Source: Rhodoferax sp.
GTDB lineage: Bacteria > Pseudomonadota > Gammaproteobacteria > Burkholderiales > Burkholderiaceae_C
Length of the DNA: 64,000 nt
Direction: 5' to 3'
NCBI GenBank assembly: GCA_024235935.1
Contig: JACKLL010000009.1
Coordinates: 104,335-168,334 of the forward strand
The notes under the pieces are model-generated. The model had not been told where the DNA came from, searched no databases, and saw only the letters and a list, made by a program, of their open reading frames with translations. Shown here piece by piece: positions 47,398 to 55,609 of the stretch (position 1 is its first letter; every line of letters begins with the position of its first letter). Both the position numbers and the translations under genes were made by a program.

Positions 47398-47784
47398 GCT
47401 GACGTTGTCGGGCCAGCTGTTGAGCGGCGCGAAACGCTGCGTGCCGGTCGAAGCGCCGCCGCGGCCGTCGGACACACGGTAGGTGCCGGCGCTGTGCCAG
47501 GCCATGCGGATGAAGAACGGCCCGTAGTGGCCATAGTCGGCCGGCCACCAATCCTGCGAATCTGTCATCAAGACATGCAGATCGGCGATCACGGCCTTCA
47601 GGTCCAGGCTGTTGAACGCCTTGGCATAGTCGAAGTCCGGCTTCATCGGGTTGGACAGCGCCGAGTGCTGGTGCAGCATCTTGACACTGAGCTGGTTCGG
47701 CCACCATTGGGCGTTGCCGCGTGCACCGGCGACGGAAGGTTTTGCGGCGCCGCCGGAGAATGGGCATTGGGCTTGGTTGGACAT
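47398..47784 (-). pseudogene. katG: katG fragment (catalase-peroxidase N-terminus)
   Basis: The first 129 codons of catalase-peroxidase remain: MSNQAQCPFSGGAAKP, the WWPNQLSVKMLHQH region, DSQDWWPADYGHYGPFF, and the distal heme motif RMAWHSAGTYR with the catalytic Arg/Trp/His. The gene then stops at the junction with the truncated IS91 copy; about 600 residues, including the proximal heme ligand, are gone. A full KatG has roughly 720-750 residues. The gene is therefore inactive. It diverged from the DMT transporter gene at 48064. Confidence 0.92.
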
Positions 47785-48063
47785 GGGCGGTTTCCTTGTG
47801 TTGACAGTAGGCGTCGGGTGAGTGAACACCCAGTCTAATGACCGGGTGTGTTGATGGCTACTTGGTTTTGCCAATGACGCTCATAGGCACAAGCGCGTCG
47901 CCAGCCGTTGCACCGCGAACCGTTGCCGCAGTCCAAGCGCCGCCCGCGGTCCCTGCGCTTGCCCGATCGCGCCAGCACGTGCGCCTCCCGCAGCGGCTGC
48001 GTCAAGCTCCTGCTCCGGACTCTCCGAGTCGATGACGCCGCTGACATGCCCGGATAATGGCGC

Positions 48064-48870
48064 GTGCCCATGTTCCGCTCCTCTTTTGTACCTGCCGCGT
48101 TTGCCGCGCTCGTCAATGCCACGGTCTGGGGCCTGGCCTGGATTCCGCTCAAGTGGCTCCAGGCGCATGGCGTGGGCACCTTGTGGACCACCTTGTTCAT
48201 CTTCACGGCTTGCACGCTGGCCGTGCTCGCGGTGCGCCCGGGCGCCATCAAGCGCAGCCTGGTGTCGCCGCAACTGCTGTGGATCATGCTGGCCTCGGGG
48301 CTGACCAACGTGGGTTTCAACGTGGCACTGGCCACCGGCGACGTGGTGCGCTCGGTACTGCTGTTTTACCTGATGCCGATGTGGGTGGTGATGCTGGCGC
48401 GCTGGTTGCTGCACGAGGCCGTCACGGCGTGGGCGCTCGGTCGTGTCGCGCTGGCCCTGACCGGGGCGGTGCTGGTGCTGGGTGACGGCCGCCTGGTTCT
48501 GCCGGTGCCGTCATCCGTGGCCGACTGGCTGGCGCTGGTCGCCGGCTTCTGCTTCGGCCTGAACAACGTGTTGCTGCGCCGGTATGCGCACTTGGGCGAC
48601 GACGTGCGCAGCCTGGCGATGTTCTCCGGTGCCGTGTTCTGTGCGCCGGTCGCGATGCTGATCCTGGCGCTGATCGGGCATACGACGCCGCTGGCCCTGC
48701 AAGGCTCGGCCTGGCTGGTGCTGCTGCTGTTCGCGCTGGCCGTGTTGTTCGGCAACCTGGCCTTGCAATACGGCGCCACGCGGTTGCGCGCCAATGTCTT
48801 GTCGGTGCTGATGCTGGCCGAGATCCTGGTGGCCAGCGTGTCGGCATGGTGGGCGGGCAGCGCGCAGCTA
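48064..48870 (+). pseudogene. DMT (EamA) transporter, 5' part, interrupted by IS630
   Basis: The first 269 codons of a drug/metabolite exporter: two EamA repeats with hydrophobic segments such as FAALVNATVWGLAWIPLKW and LLFYLMPMWVVMLAR. Coding stops at the TA at 48869-48870, where the IS630 element enters. The remaining 31 codons (ending KPQAAH) are at 50156-50248, and joining the two restores one open frame: GSAQL + SAATLTGGLLIVSAS. The start is GTG at 48064 or ATG at 48070. Confidence 0.9.
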
Positions 48871-48903
48871 AGTAGTCCATTTCAGAAATTCGTCCACGTA
48901 TTT

Positions 48904-49752
48904 TCAGGCGGCCATCTTCAACGGGTGGCTTAGCGCCCAGCGATTTCGCATGCGTCCGATCAGATCGTTCAGGTCTGCACGGGTGAACTTCCACTGGAAC
49001 GGACGGGAGATGCTCTCGAAGTGGCGCTCGAATTCCGCCAGCCGTTGGGCGATAGCCGCCAGGCAAGGGAAATCGTTTGGCGTCAGTACCTTGCGTTGGA
49101 TGATCGAGAAATAGATCTCTATCTGGTTGAGCCAGCTCGCGTGGATCGGTCCGTGAACCGGGACAATTCGAGGGTGCGCTTGCGTGAGGCGGCGCACTGA
49201 AGCTTCGCCTCGATGCGACGAGCCGTTATCCATCACCCAGAACACGCGCCGCGCGGTGTTGTACGGTGGCTGGCTCATGACTTGATCGACCAAGCGCTCG
49301 AAAGGCGCGATGCCGGTGGTCGCTTCACAGCGGCCGAACACCTTGGCGCGATGCACATCCAGCGCGGCCAAGTATGCCCACGCGCCGCCACGCACATACT
49401 CGTGCTCCACGCGCATGGTCTGGCCTGGTGCAGTGGGCAGGCTCGGATGGATGCGCAAGCGCGCCTGAATGCTGGTCTTCTCATCGGTGGAGATGACATA
49501 CTCATCCGCATGCAGCGGCTGCCCCTGCCAGCGCCGCTCGTACAGATCCAGGATGCGTGCGGCCTTGACCTGGAATTGCGGATCGCGCGGGAAGATCCAG
49601 CATCGATGCTGCCAAGGACGGATCGCATCTTCATGCAGCCAACGCCACACGGTACTGTCACTGATGCGCGCCACCAGACCGGAACGCTGGGCGTGCCTGG
49701 CCACATCGGCCAGACTGAGCCGCGACAAAGGCAACCCCAACGTCGCCGGCAA
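48904..49752 (-). CDS. IS630 transposase, DDE catalytic part (frame B)
   Basis: A 282-residue catalytic region. The DDE residues are visible as STDEKTSIQ (first Asp), WVMDNGSSH (second Asp) and WLNQIEIYFS (Glu). The open frame extends upstream to about 49787, where it continues PPELTIEIKALACELPATLG, so the natural product is probably a fusion with the HTH frame made by a +1 shift in a run of six C. The coordinates give the part starting from the first ATG-like codon. Confidence 0.88.
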   Translation of the reverse strand: MPATLGLPLSRLSLADVARHAQRSGLVARISDSTVWRWLHEDAIRPWQHRCWIFPRDPQFQVKAARILDLYERRWQGQPLHADEYVISTDEKTSIQARLRIHPSLPTAPGQTMRVEHEYVRGGAWAYLAALDVHRAKVFGRCEATTGIAPFERLVDQVMSQPPYNTARRVFWVMDNGSSHRGEASVRRLTQAHPRIVPVHGPIHASWLNQIEIYFSIIQRKVLTPNDFPCLAAIAQRLAEFERHFESISRPFQWKFTRADLNDLIGRMRNRWALSHPLKMAA

Positions 49753-49774
49753 TTCGCACGCCAGCGCCTTGATC

Positions 49775-50062
49775 TCAATCGTGAGCTCTGGGGGGAAAAG
49801 CCCGAGGGCGTCCCGGGCGGGCCCTCTCCTCGAGGCCCGCTATTCGATCCTCGAAGAAGCGCTTGCGCCACTGACTGACCACATCTCGGCCGGTGTCCAG
49901 ACGTGCAGCGATCTGATCGTTGTCCATGCCGCTGGCGGCCATGAGGATCATCTTGGCTCGCACGACCTCGAAATACGGCCGCGTATATTTGGTTGCGCGG
50001 CGATTGAGCTCTGTGGACTCGTCCGGCGTCAGTTCGATGAGAAAAGGACTTTTCCGTGGCAT
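49775..50062 (-). CDS. IS630 transposase, HTH part (frame A)
   Basis: A 95-residue N-terminal DNA-binding part with a helix-turn-helix (MDNDQIAARLDTGRDVVSQWRKRFF) and the ERARPGRPRAFPP linker. The ATG at 50062 follows GGGAGGTG at a proper distance. The frame ends at 49775 unless a +1 shift at the CCCCCC run (49790-49795 on the plus strand as GGGGGG) leads into frame B. Confidence 0.85.
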   Translation of the reverse strand: MPRKSPFLIELTPDESTELNRRATKYTRPYFEVVRAKMILMAASGMDNDQIAARLDTGRDVVSQWRKRFFEDRIAGLEERARPGRPRAFPPRAHD

Positions 50063-50155
50063 TGAAGACACCTCCCGTGCAGAAGGTATCACGATGCCAT
50101 ATATCGCCAAACATATCAACAAAATACGTTGCCATATTTGTGAAAGTGCCTACTA

Positions 50156-50248
50156 AGTGCCGCCACCTTGACCGGGGGTTTGCTGATCGTCAGTGCCAGT
50201 GTGCTCGCCATCATGACCTGGGGTCCGAAACCGCAGGCGGCGCACTAA
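50156..50248 (+). pseudogene. DMT transporter, 3' part
   Basis: The last 31 codons (SAATLTGGLLIVSASVLAIM through KPQAAH and TAA) of the gene beginning at 48064. It includes the end of the last membrane helix. Confidence 0.85.
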
Positions 50249-50272
50249 GTAACCCGGACGCTGGCAGGTACA

Positions 50273-51205
50273 TCACCAGGTGCCGGGTCCTCCCTCATGG
50301 AGCAGTCGCAAGAAATGCTCGGCCTGAGGAGATTTCGGGCGATCGGCTCTGACGATGCTTCCGTAAGAGGCCAGCCGATTTCGCACGAGATAACGTACCA
50401 GGCCCAGCATCCGGTGCTTGTGAAATCCTCTTGCAACCGATTGGGGCAGGGCCGCGATCATGCGGGAGCGGGCCACCAGGTGTACGGTAATCATGGTCGA
50501 CGACGTTTCGAGCAGCCCGGATGGAAGTGGCGTATGGTGCTCCATGAACTCTTGCACGATCACGTCGTGCATGGGATTGCCCGCGGGCTGCAACACCCAG
50601 GGATATTCGGTCAATCGATTGAACGCCGGAGCCCGCAGCTTGCCAAGCGGGTGATCCGGCGCACAGACCACGGCGATAGCCTCTTCGGATAGTGGCTCGA
50701 ACAGGTATTCGCCGGACGCGCCAGGCACCCGGCCGATCACGGTGTCCAGCTTACCCTCGTCGAGTTGCTCCATCAGGCCTTGGCTGGTTCCCACCTCGAT
50801 ATTGACCGAGAGAAGAGGGTATTGGTCCTTGAGCTTGGCAAGAGCACGCGTCAGGTAGGTGGGCGACGCAGCCATGATGCTGCCCACGGACAAGCGACCG
50901 GCGCTGCCCAGACTCAGTTCGTGGAGATCGCGCTGCAGCTGCTCGAGCGTTCCGGTCATGCCGCGGAAGCTCTGCGTCGCCAGTTGCCCGGCCGCATTAA
51001 GCTTCAACACCCGCCCGACGCGATCGAACAGGTTTTGCCCGAGGGTTGCCTCGAGTTCGTGCAGCATCTTGGTCGCCGCTGGCTGGGTCATTCCGATTGC
51101 GCGTGCCGCCGCGCCGAGCGTGCCGCTGGCCTCGATCGCCAGCAACAGCGCTACCTGGCGCATGCGCAATCGGTTCAGCAGCTGATTGACGGCATGTGAG
51201 GTCAT
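50273..51205 (-). CDS. LysR-family transcriptional regulator
   Basis: A 310-residue LysR protein with the N-terminal winged HTH (RMRQVALLLAIEASGTLGAAARAIGMTQPAATKML) and a C-terminal effector domain resembling the GbpR type (GRLSVGSIMAASPTYL, YLFEPLSEEAIAVVC). It diverges from the Bug-sulfatase genes at 51334 with 128 bp between, the usual place for the regulator of that operon. The effector is unknown. Confidence 0.88.
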   Translation of the reverse strand: MTSHAVNQLLNRLRMRQVALLLAIEASGTLGAAARAIGMTQPAATKMLHELEATLGQNLFDRVGRVLKLNAAGQLATQSFRGMTGTLEQLQRDLHELSLGSAGRLSVGSIMAASPTYLTRALAKLKDQYPLLSVNIEVGTSQGLMEQLDEGKLDTVIGRVPGASGEYLFEPLSEEAIAVVCAPDHPLGKLRAPAFNRLTEYPWVLQPAGNPMHDVIVQEFMEHHTPLPSGLLETSSTMITVHLVARSRMIAALPQSVARGFHKHRMLGLVRYLVRNRLASYGSIVRADRPKSPQAEHFLRLLHEGGPGTW

Positions 51206-51333
51206 CGGAATCTATATAGCTACAGGATATGCATTCATCAATTAGTTTCATTTTACGGACATGGATTGCGGGCCCATCATCCAACCGTCGATCCGGACCG
51301 GACCTTCCACACTGCATAGACAAGGAGACACCC

Positions 51334-52326
51334 ATGAAAAAGCCGACCCATCGCATCGTCTGCCGCATCCCGATACTTGCCTTGGCGCTCACGGCTTCCG
51401 CCGGAACCGCTTGGGCCCAGGGCGCATTCCCCTCGCACACCATCAAGATCGTCGTCGGATCCCAGGCCGGCAGTGCACCCGACGTGCTGGCGCGCGTGCT
51501 TGCCAACGAAATGGGTCCCCTGCTCGGACAGTCGGTGATTGTCGACAACAAGGCTGGCGCGACCGGTACCATCGGCGCGATGGCTGTCGCCTCGTCACCG
51601 GCCGATGGCTATACGCTGCTGATGGGCACTGTTTCCAACGTGGCGCTCGCGCCGTCGTTCTACCCGGTCAAGTACGACCCGGTTTCCAGCTTCACACCCA
51701 TCGGGATGGTGGCATCCGTGCCCCTGGTATTGGTCACGACACCATCCCTGCAGGCCACGAGTTACGCGCAACTGCAAGCGACGGCGAAGCTGATGGCCTC
51801 GCCGGCCCAGCTGAGCTATTCTTCGCCCGGCGTCGGCGGTCCGCAGCACCTGGCAGGTGTCTTGTTGCAGCGCCAGCTCGGTGTTGCGCTGCTGCATGTG
51901 CCATACAAGAGCGGCGGAGCGGCAACGACAGCAGTGGCTGCTGGCGAAGTGCAAATGGCGTTCGCCGGTATTCCTGCCGCAGCGGGTCTGGCGCAGGCGA
52001 AAAAGGTCGTGCCTGTCCTGGTGACATCGCGCAAGCGCTCTTCGACGATGCCCGACGTCGCAACGGCGGTGGAAGCCGGCCTGCCGGACTTCGAGATCGA
52101 CAACTGGCATGCCTTGTTCGCCCCTGCCAACCTTCCGCCAGCGACGCGCGCGACGCTGGAGGCTGCGTTGCAGAAAGTGCTGGCATTGCAAACGGTCAAG
52201 GACCAGTTCCAGAAGTTGGGCGCGGAGGCCACGCCAGGCACGGGCACGCAACTCGAGACTTTCGTGGCATCGGAGGCCAGGCGATGGGCACAGGTTGTCT
52301 CCGATAACAAGTTGAAAGTGGAATGA
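51334..52326 (+). CDS. Bug/TctC-family periplasmic solute-binding protein
   Basis: A 330-residue receptor with a signal peptide (RIPILALALTASAGTAWA) and the family blocks FPSHTIKIVVGSQAGSAPD, IVDNKAGATGTIGAMAVASS and PADGYTLLMG. The start follows AAGGAGACACCC. Its stop overlaps the sulfatase start (ATGATG), so the binding protein and sulfatase are translationally coupled, suggesting that it captures the sulfate ester or its carrier compound. Confidence 0.9.
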   Translation: MKKPTHRIVCRIPILALALTASAGTAWAQGAFPSHTIKIVVGSQAGSAPDVLARVLANEMGPLLGQSVIVDNKAGATGTIGAMAVASSPADGYTLLMGTVSNVALAPSFYPVKYDPVSSFTPIGMVASVPLVLVTTPSLQATSYAQLQATAKLMASPAQLSYSSPGVGGPQHLAGVLLQRQLGVALLHVPYKSGGAATTAVAAGEVQMAFAGIPAAAGLAQAKKVVPVLVTSRKRSSTMPDVATAVEAGLPDFEIDNWHALFAPANLPPATRATLEAALQKVLALQTVKDQFQKLGAEATPGTGTQLETFVASEARRWAQVVSDNKLKVE

Positions 52327-53780
52327 TGCAGGCGCAGAACCTGCTGATCATCATGGACGACGAGCACAACAAGAATGTGCTCGGTTACAACGGACATCCA
52401 GTAGTCAAGACGCCCCATCTGGACCGACTGGCAGCCGGCGGTACGGTCTACGCCAACGCCTATTCCAGTTCGCCCATCTGCGTACCGGCGCGCGCGGCGT
52501 TCGCCACTGGAAAGTATGTGCATGACAATCGTTGCTGGGACAACGCGATTGCGTACGACGGCCACATACCCAGTTGGGCGCATATGCTGCGCGGCGCTGG
52601 CCACACCGCCACGTCCATCGGCAAGTTGCACTACACCAACGACGACGTCGACGGTGGCTTCTCGGAGCAGATCATTCCGATGCATATCGAAGCCGGCGTG
52701 GGCGACCTGTATGGTTTGATACGTGACCCGCTTCCGGTCCGTCACCAGTCGGCCGACCTGGCCCGCAGCATAGGGCCGGGCGAAAGCAGTTACACGCGTT
52801 ACGACCGTGACATAGCGGCCAGGACCGTACGTTGGTTGCAAACCACCGGGCGCCAGGCACATGACAAGCCCTGGGTGCTGTATGCGTCTTTCATGTCGCC
52901 GCACTCGCCGCTGATCGCGCCGCCGGAGTACTACGCCTTGTATCCGCCAAAGGACATCGAGCTGCCGACCAAGCGTGTGGTGTATCACCCGTGGATCAAG
53001 GCATGGAACGATTGCTATCGCTTTGATTCCTATTTCGAGAGTGATGAACAGCGGAGCATCGCCATTGCGTCGTACTTCGCACTGTGTTCATTCCTTGACG
53101 CGAACGTGGGCCAGATCATGTCTGCGCTGGAAGAGACCGGACTCATCCACAACACGCGTGTCGTATTCCTCTCCGACCACGGCGACAACCTGGGATCTCG
53201 CGCGTTGTGGGGCAAGTCGACGATGTACGAAGAATCTGCGGCAGTGCCGATGGTGAGCTTTGGTCCGGGAGTCCGCGCGGGTGCGAAGGTCCAGACGCCG
53301 GTGTCGCACGTCGACTTCTTCCCGTCGATACTGCAGGCGGTCGGGGCGCAGTCGTTGACGCCGCCCGATCTCCCAGGTACTTCATTCTTCGACTTGGCAG
53401 ATGCTCCCTATGATCCCGACCGTGTCGTCTTCAGCGAATACCACGCTGCCGGCGGTGTGAGCGCCGCATACATGCTGCGCAAGGGTGACTACAAGTACAT
53501 CCACTACACGGGATTTGTCCCCGAACTGTTCGACCTGCGGGCCGATCCGGACGAAGTGAACGATCGCGCGGGCGACCAGGCCATGCGCGGGGTGCTGGTC
53601 GACTTCGAACGGGAACTCAATGCGATATGCGACCCGGTTGCGGTCGATCGCGAAGCCAAGCGCGATCAGTCGGCGTTGATTGCTGCGCACGGCGGCGTGC
53701 AGAAGATTCTGGCGCGCGGCGGCAGCAGCTATACGCCCATTCCGGGCGAGGCCGTCAGCCTGATCGGCAACGCCAACTGA
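52323..53780 (+). CDS. Type I sulfatase (arylsulfatase/choline-sulfatase-like)
   Basis: A 485-residue alkaline-phosphatase-superfamily sulfatase. Metal-binding Asp12/Asp13 are in IIMDDEHN, the formylglycine motif is SSPICVPARAAFATGKY with Cys53 (C-x-P-x-R), and further site residues are in GKLHYTN, SPHSPLIAPPEYY and LSDHGDNLG. Cys rather than Ser means it requires formylglycine generation; no FGE gene is visible here. There is no signal peptide, so it acts in the cytoplasm, which separates it from secreted arylsulfatases. It overlaps the Bug gene by 4 bp. Confidence 0.9.
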   Translation: MMQAQNLLIIMDDEHNKNVLGYNGHPVVKTPHLDRLAAGGTVYANAYSSSPICVPARAAFATGKYVHDNRCWDNAIAYDGHIPSWAHMLRGAGHTATSIGKLHYTNDDVDGGFSEQIIPMHIEAGVGDLYGLIRDPLPVRHQSADLARSIGPGESSYTRYDRDIAARTVRWLQTTGRQAHDKPWVLYASFMSPHSPLIAPPEYYALYPPKDIELPTKRVVYHPWIKAWNDCYRFDSYFESDEQRSIAIASYFALCSFLDANVGQIMSALEETGLIHNTRVVFLSDHGDNLGSRALWGKSTMYEESAAVPMVSFGPGVRAGAKVQTPVSHVDFFPSILQAVGAQSLTPPDLPGTSFFDLADAPYDPDRVVFSEYHAAGGVSAAYMLRKGDYKYIHYTGFVPELFDLRADPDEVNDRAGDQAMRGVLVDFERELNAICDPVAVDREAKRDQSALIAAHGGVQKILARGGSSYTPIPGEAVSLIGNAN

Positions 53781-53789
53781 GCCAGTGCG

Positions 53790-54578
53790 GTGTTGCTGGA
53801 GTCATTCGCATGGCTGTCGACGCCGATCAGCGGCGCGACAGAGCACCTTGTCAGTGTCGCCGTGTCCTGGCACGGGCGCCTCATGGTGATTGCCTGGGGA
53901 CTGCTGGTCCCGCTGGCAGTGCTGATGGCGCGATTCTTCAAGGTGACGCCGAGGCAGGACTGGCCCGCCGTTTGCGACAACCCGCTTTGGTGGCACATCC
54001 ACCGATTGTTCAACTACGGTGCGGTTCTGGCCAGTTCAATCGCCGTATGGCTGGTCTGGCGCGGCGATGGCGGTCGGGTTTCAGATGGCGGCGTGCGTGA
54101 CCTGCACGTTTTGTGTGGCTGGACCATCATGGTGCTGGCCTTGTTGCAAGTGCTTGGCGGCTTGGCCAGAGGAAGCAAAGGCGGACCTTCGGCCCCTCGG
54201 CTGAACCCGGACGGAACGGTTCTCGACCTGCACGGAGACCATTACGCCATGACGCGCCGGCGCATCGCTTTCGAACGCCTGCACAAGGCCATGGGTTACT
54301 GCGTTCTTGTGTTGGCGATGGGCACGATCGCCATGGGACTGTGGATATCCGATGCGCCGCGCTGGATGTGGTTGGCAATCGTCGGGTGGTGGAGCGTGTT
54401 GCTGGCATGGGCCTGGTCCCTGCAGGCCCGCGGCTATTGCCTGGATACCTACCAGGCCATCTGGGGCACCGACCCGGCCTTGCCCGGCGCCTCGGCCGGG
54501 CCTGTGGGTTGGGGTGTGCGAAAGGCGGCACATGTTGCAGGGCATGCAGGCGCAACTATCGCCGACCAGAAAGGATGA
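53790..54578 (+). CDS. Cytochrome b561-type membrane protein
   Basis: A 262-residue protein with about five or six hydrophobic helices and conserved His in SWHGRLMVIAWG, WWHIHRLFNYG, RDLHVLCGW and RLHKAMGYCV, the positions of heme ligands in cytochrome b561/DOMON-type proteins. It would move electrons across or within the membrane. The start is GTG at 53790 (or TTG 3 bases on). It lies 9 bp after the sulfatase. A redox partner is not evident in the cluster. Confidence 0.82.
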   Translation: MLLESFAWLSTPISGATEHLVSVAVSWHGRLMVIAWGLLVPLAVLMARFFKVTPRQDWPAVCDNPLWWHIHRLFNYGAVLASSIAVWLVWRGDGGRVSDGGVRDLHVLCGWTIMVLALLQVLGGLARGSKGGPSAPRLNPDGTVLDLHGDHYAMTRRRIAFERLHKAMGYCVLVLAMGTIAMGLWISDAPRWMWLAIVGWWSVLLAWAWSLQARGYCLDTYQAIWGTDPALPGASAGPVGWGVRKAAHVAGHAGATIADQKG

Positions 54579-54588
54579 CGCGCGCGTG

Positions 54589-55515
54589 ATGTCCGGAATC
54601 GACGTATTTGATTCGCGCCTGGAATCGGTGGTACGGGGCGCTGTCCTGGAGCGGTTGTGCATTGGCGCCACCTGGGGTGAAGGGCCGGTGTGGCTGCGCG
54701 AGGATGACTCGGTGTTGTGGAGCGACATTCCCGGCAACCGGATGCTGCGCTGGTCGCAGCGCGATGGTATGTCGGTCTGGCGCAATGGCGTCGAGTTCAC
54801 GAATGGACACACCCGCGAAGCCAATGGTGATTTGCTGCACTGCTCCCACGGATTGCGCGCAATCGTGCGAACCAGGGCCGGCGGCTGCGGCATCGATGCG
54901 CTTGTGCGCGACGAGATCGTCGTCGACCGGTTTGGCGGGCGGCGGTTGAATTCGCCCAACGATGTCGTGGTGCGCAGTGACGGGACCATCTGGTTTACCG
55001 ATCCGCCATATGGCATCGCCAGCGATCGGGAGGGCCACAAGGCGCCATCGGAGCAAGTTGCCAACCATGTGTTCTGTTACGACCCGCAAACTGGGCAGCT
55101 TCATGCGGCCAGTGCCGCGGTCGAGGAGCCCAACGGATTGGCCTTCTCGCCCGACGAAACCGTGTTGTATGTGAGCGATACGTCGGCAGCATCACGCACC
55201 GATGGCAGCGGGAACCACCGCATAGTGGCGTTCGACGTCGACGGAACAACACTTGCGGGTATGCGCCTGGTGGCCGACATATCGCCGGGCTTGCCCGACG
55301 GCTTGCGTGTTGACCGACAAGGCTGGATCTACACCAGCAGCGAAGATGCGGTGCAGGTGTTGTTGCCGGAGGGCAACTTGCTGGGCCGCATTGCCGTGCC
55401 GGAGCGAGTCGGTAACCTGACATTTGGCGGAGTCCAGGGTGACGAACTGTTCATTGTCGCGACGACGTCGCTGTATCGGATCCGGCTGCACACGCGTGGG
55501 GCTCAACGCACTTGA
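54589..55515 (+). CDS. SMP-30/gluconolactonase-family lactonase
   Basis: A 308-residue beta-propeller hydrolase that would open a sugar or other lactone. The metal ligands are in TWGEGPVW (Glu), LNSPNDVVV (Asn), EEPNGLAFSPDE (Asn) and LPDGLRVDRQG (Asp), all present. There is no signal peptide. The ATG at 54589 lies 11 bp after the b561 stop. Combined with a sulfatase and a Bug receptor, it suggests breakdown of a sulfated sugar or similar compound. Confidence 0.85.
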   Translation: MSGIDVFDSRLESVVRGAVLERLCIGATWGEGPVWLREDDSVLWSDIPGNRMLRWSQRDGMSVWRNGVEFTNGHTREANGDLLHCSHGLRAIVRTRAGGCGIDALVRDEIVVDRFGGRRLNSPNDVVVRSDGTIWFTDPPYGIASDREGHKAPSEQVANHVFCYDPQTGQLHAASAAVEEPNGLAFSPDETVLYVSDTSAASRTDGSGNHRIVAFDVDGTTLAGMRLVADISPGLPDGLRVDRQGWIYTSSEDAVQVLLPEGNLLGRIAVPERVGNLTFGGVQGDELFIVATTSLYRIRLHTRGAQRT

Positions 55516-55609
55516 GATCCTGCAAATCGGCCCATGGCTTTCGCCATGACGTGCATGTCGACGGCGGCATGACAAGCTGCAGGCAAGTGCTGCGGGTCGA
55601 TTTCCGAGT

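Larger units (their letters stand above)
48871..50153 (-). mobile_element. IS630-family insertion sequence (1,283 bp)
   Basis: The element is flanked by TA at 48869-48870 and 50154-50155, the two-base target duplication of IS630/Tc1-mariner elements. Imperfect terminal inverted repeats match at 15 of 19 positions: left AGTAGTCCATTTCAGAAAT, right (reversed) AGTAGGCACTTTCACAAAT. It splits the DMT transporter gene in frame-restorable fashion. The transposase is encoded by two overlapping frames. Confidence 0.93.
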
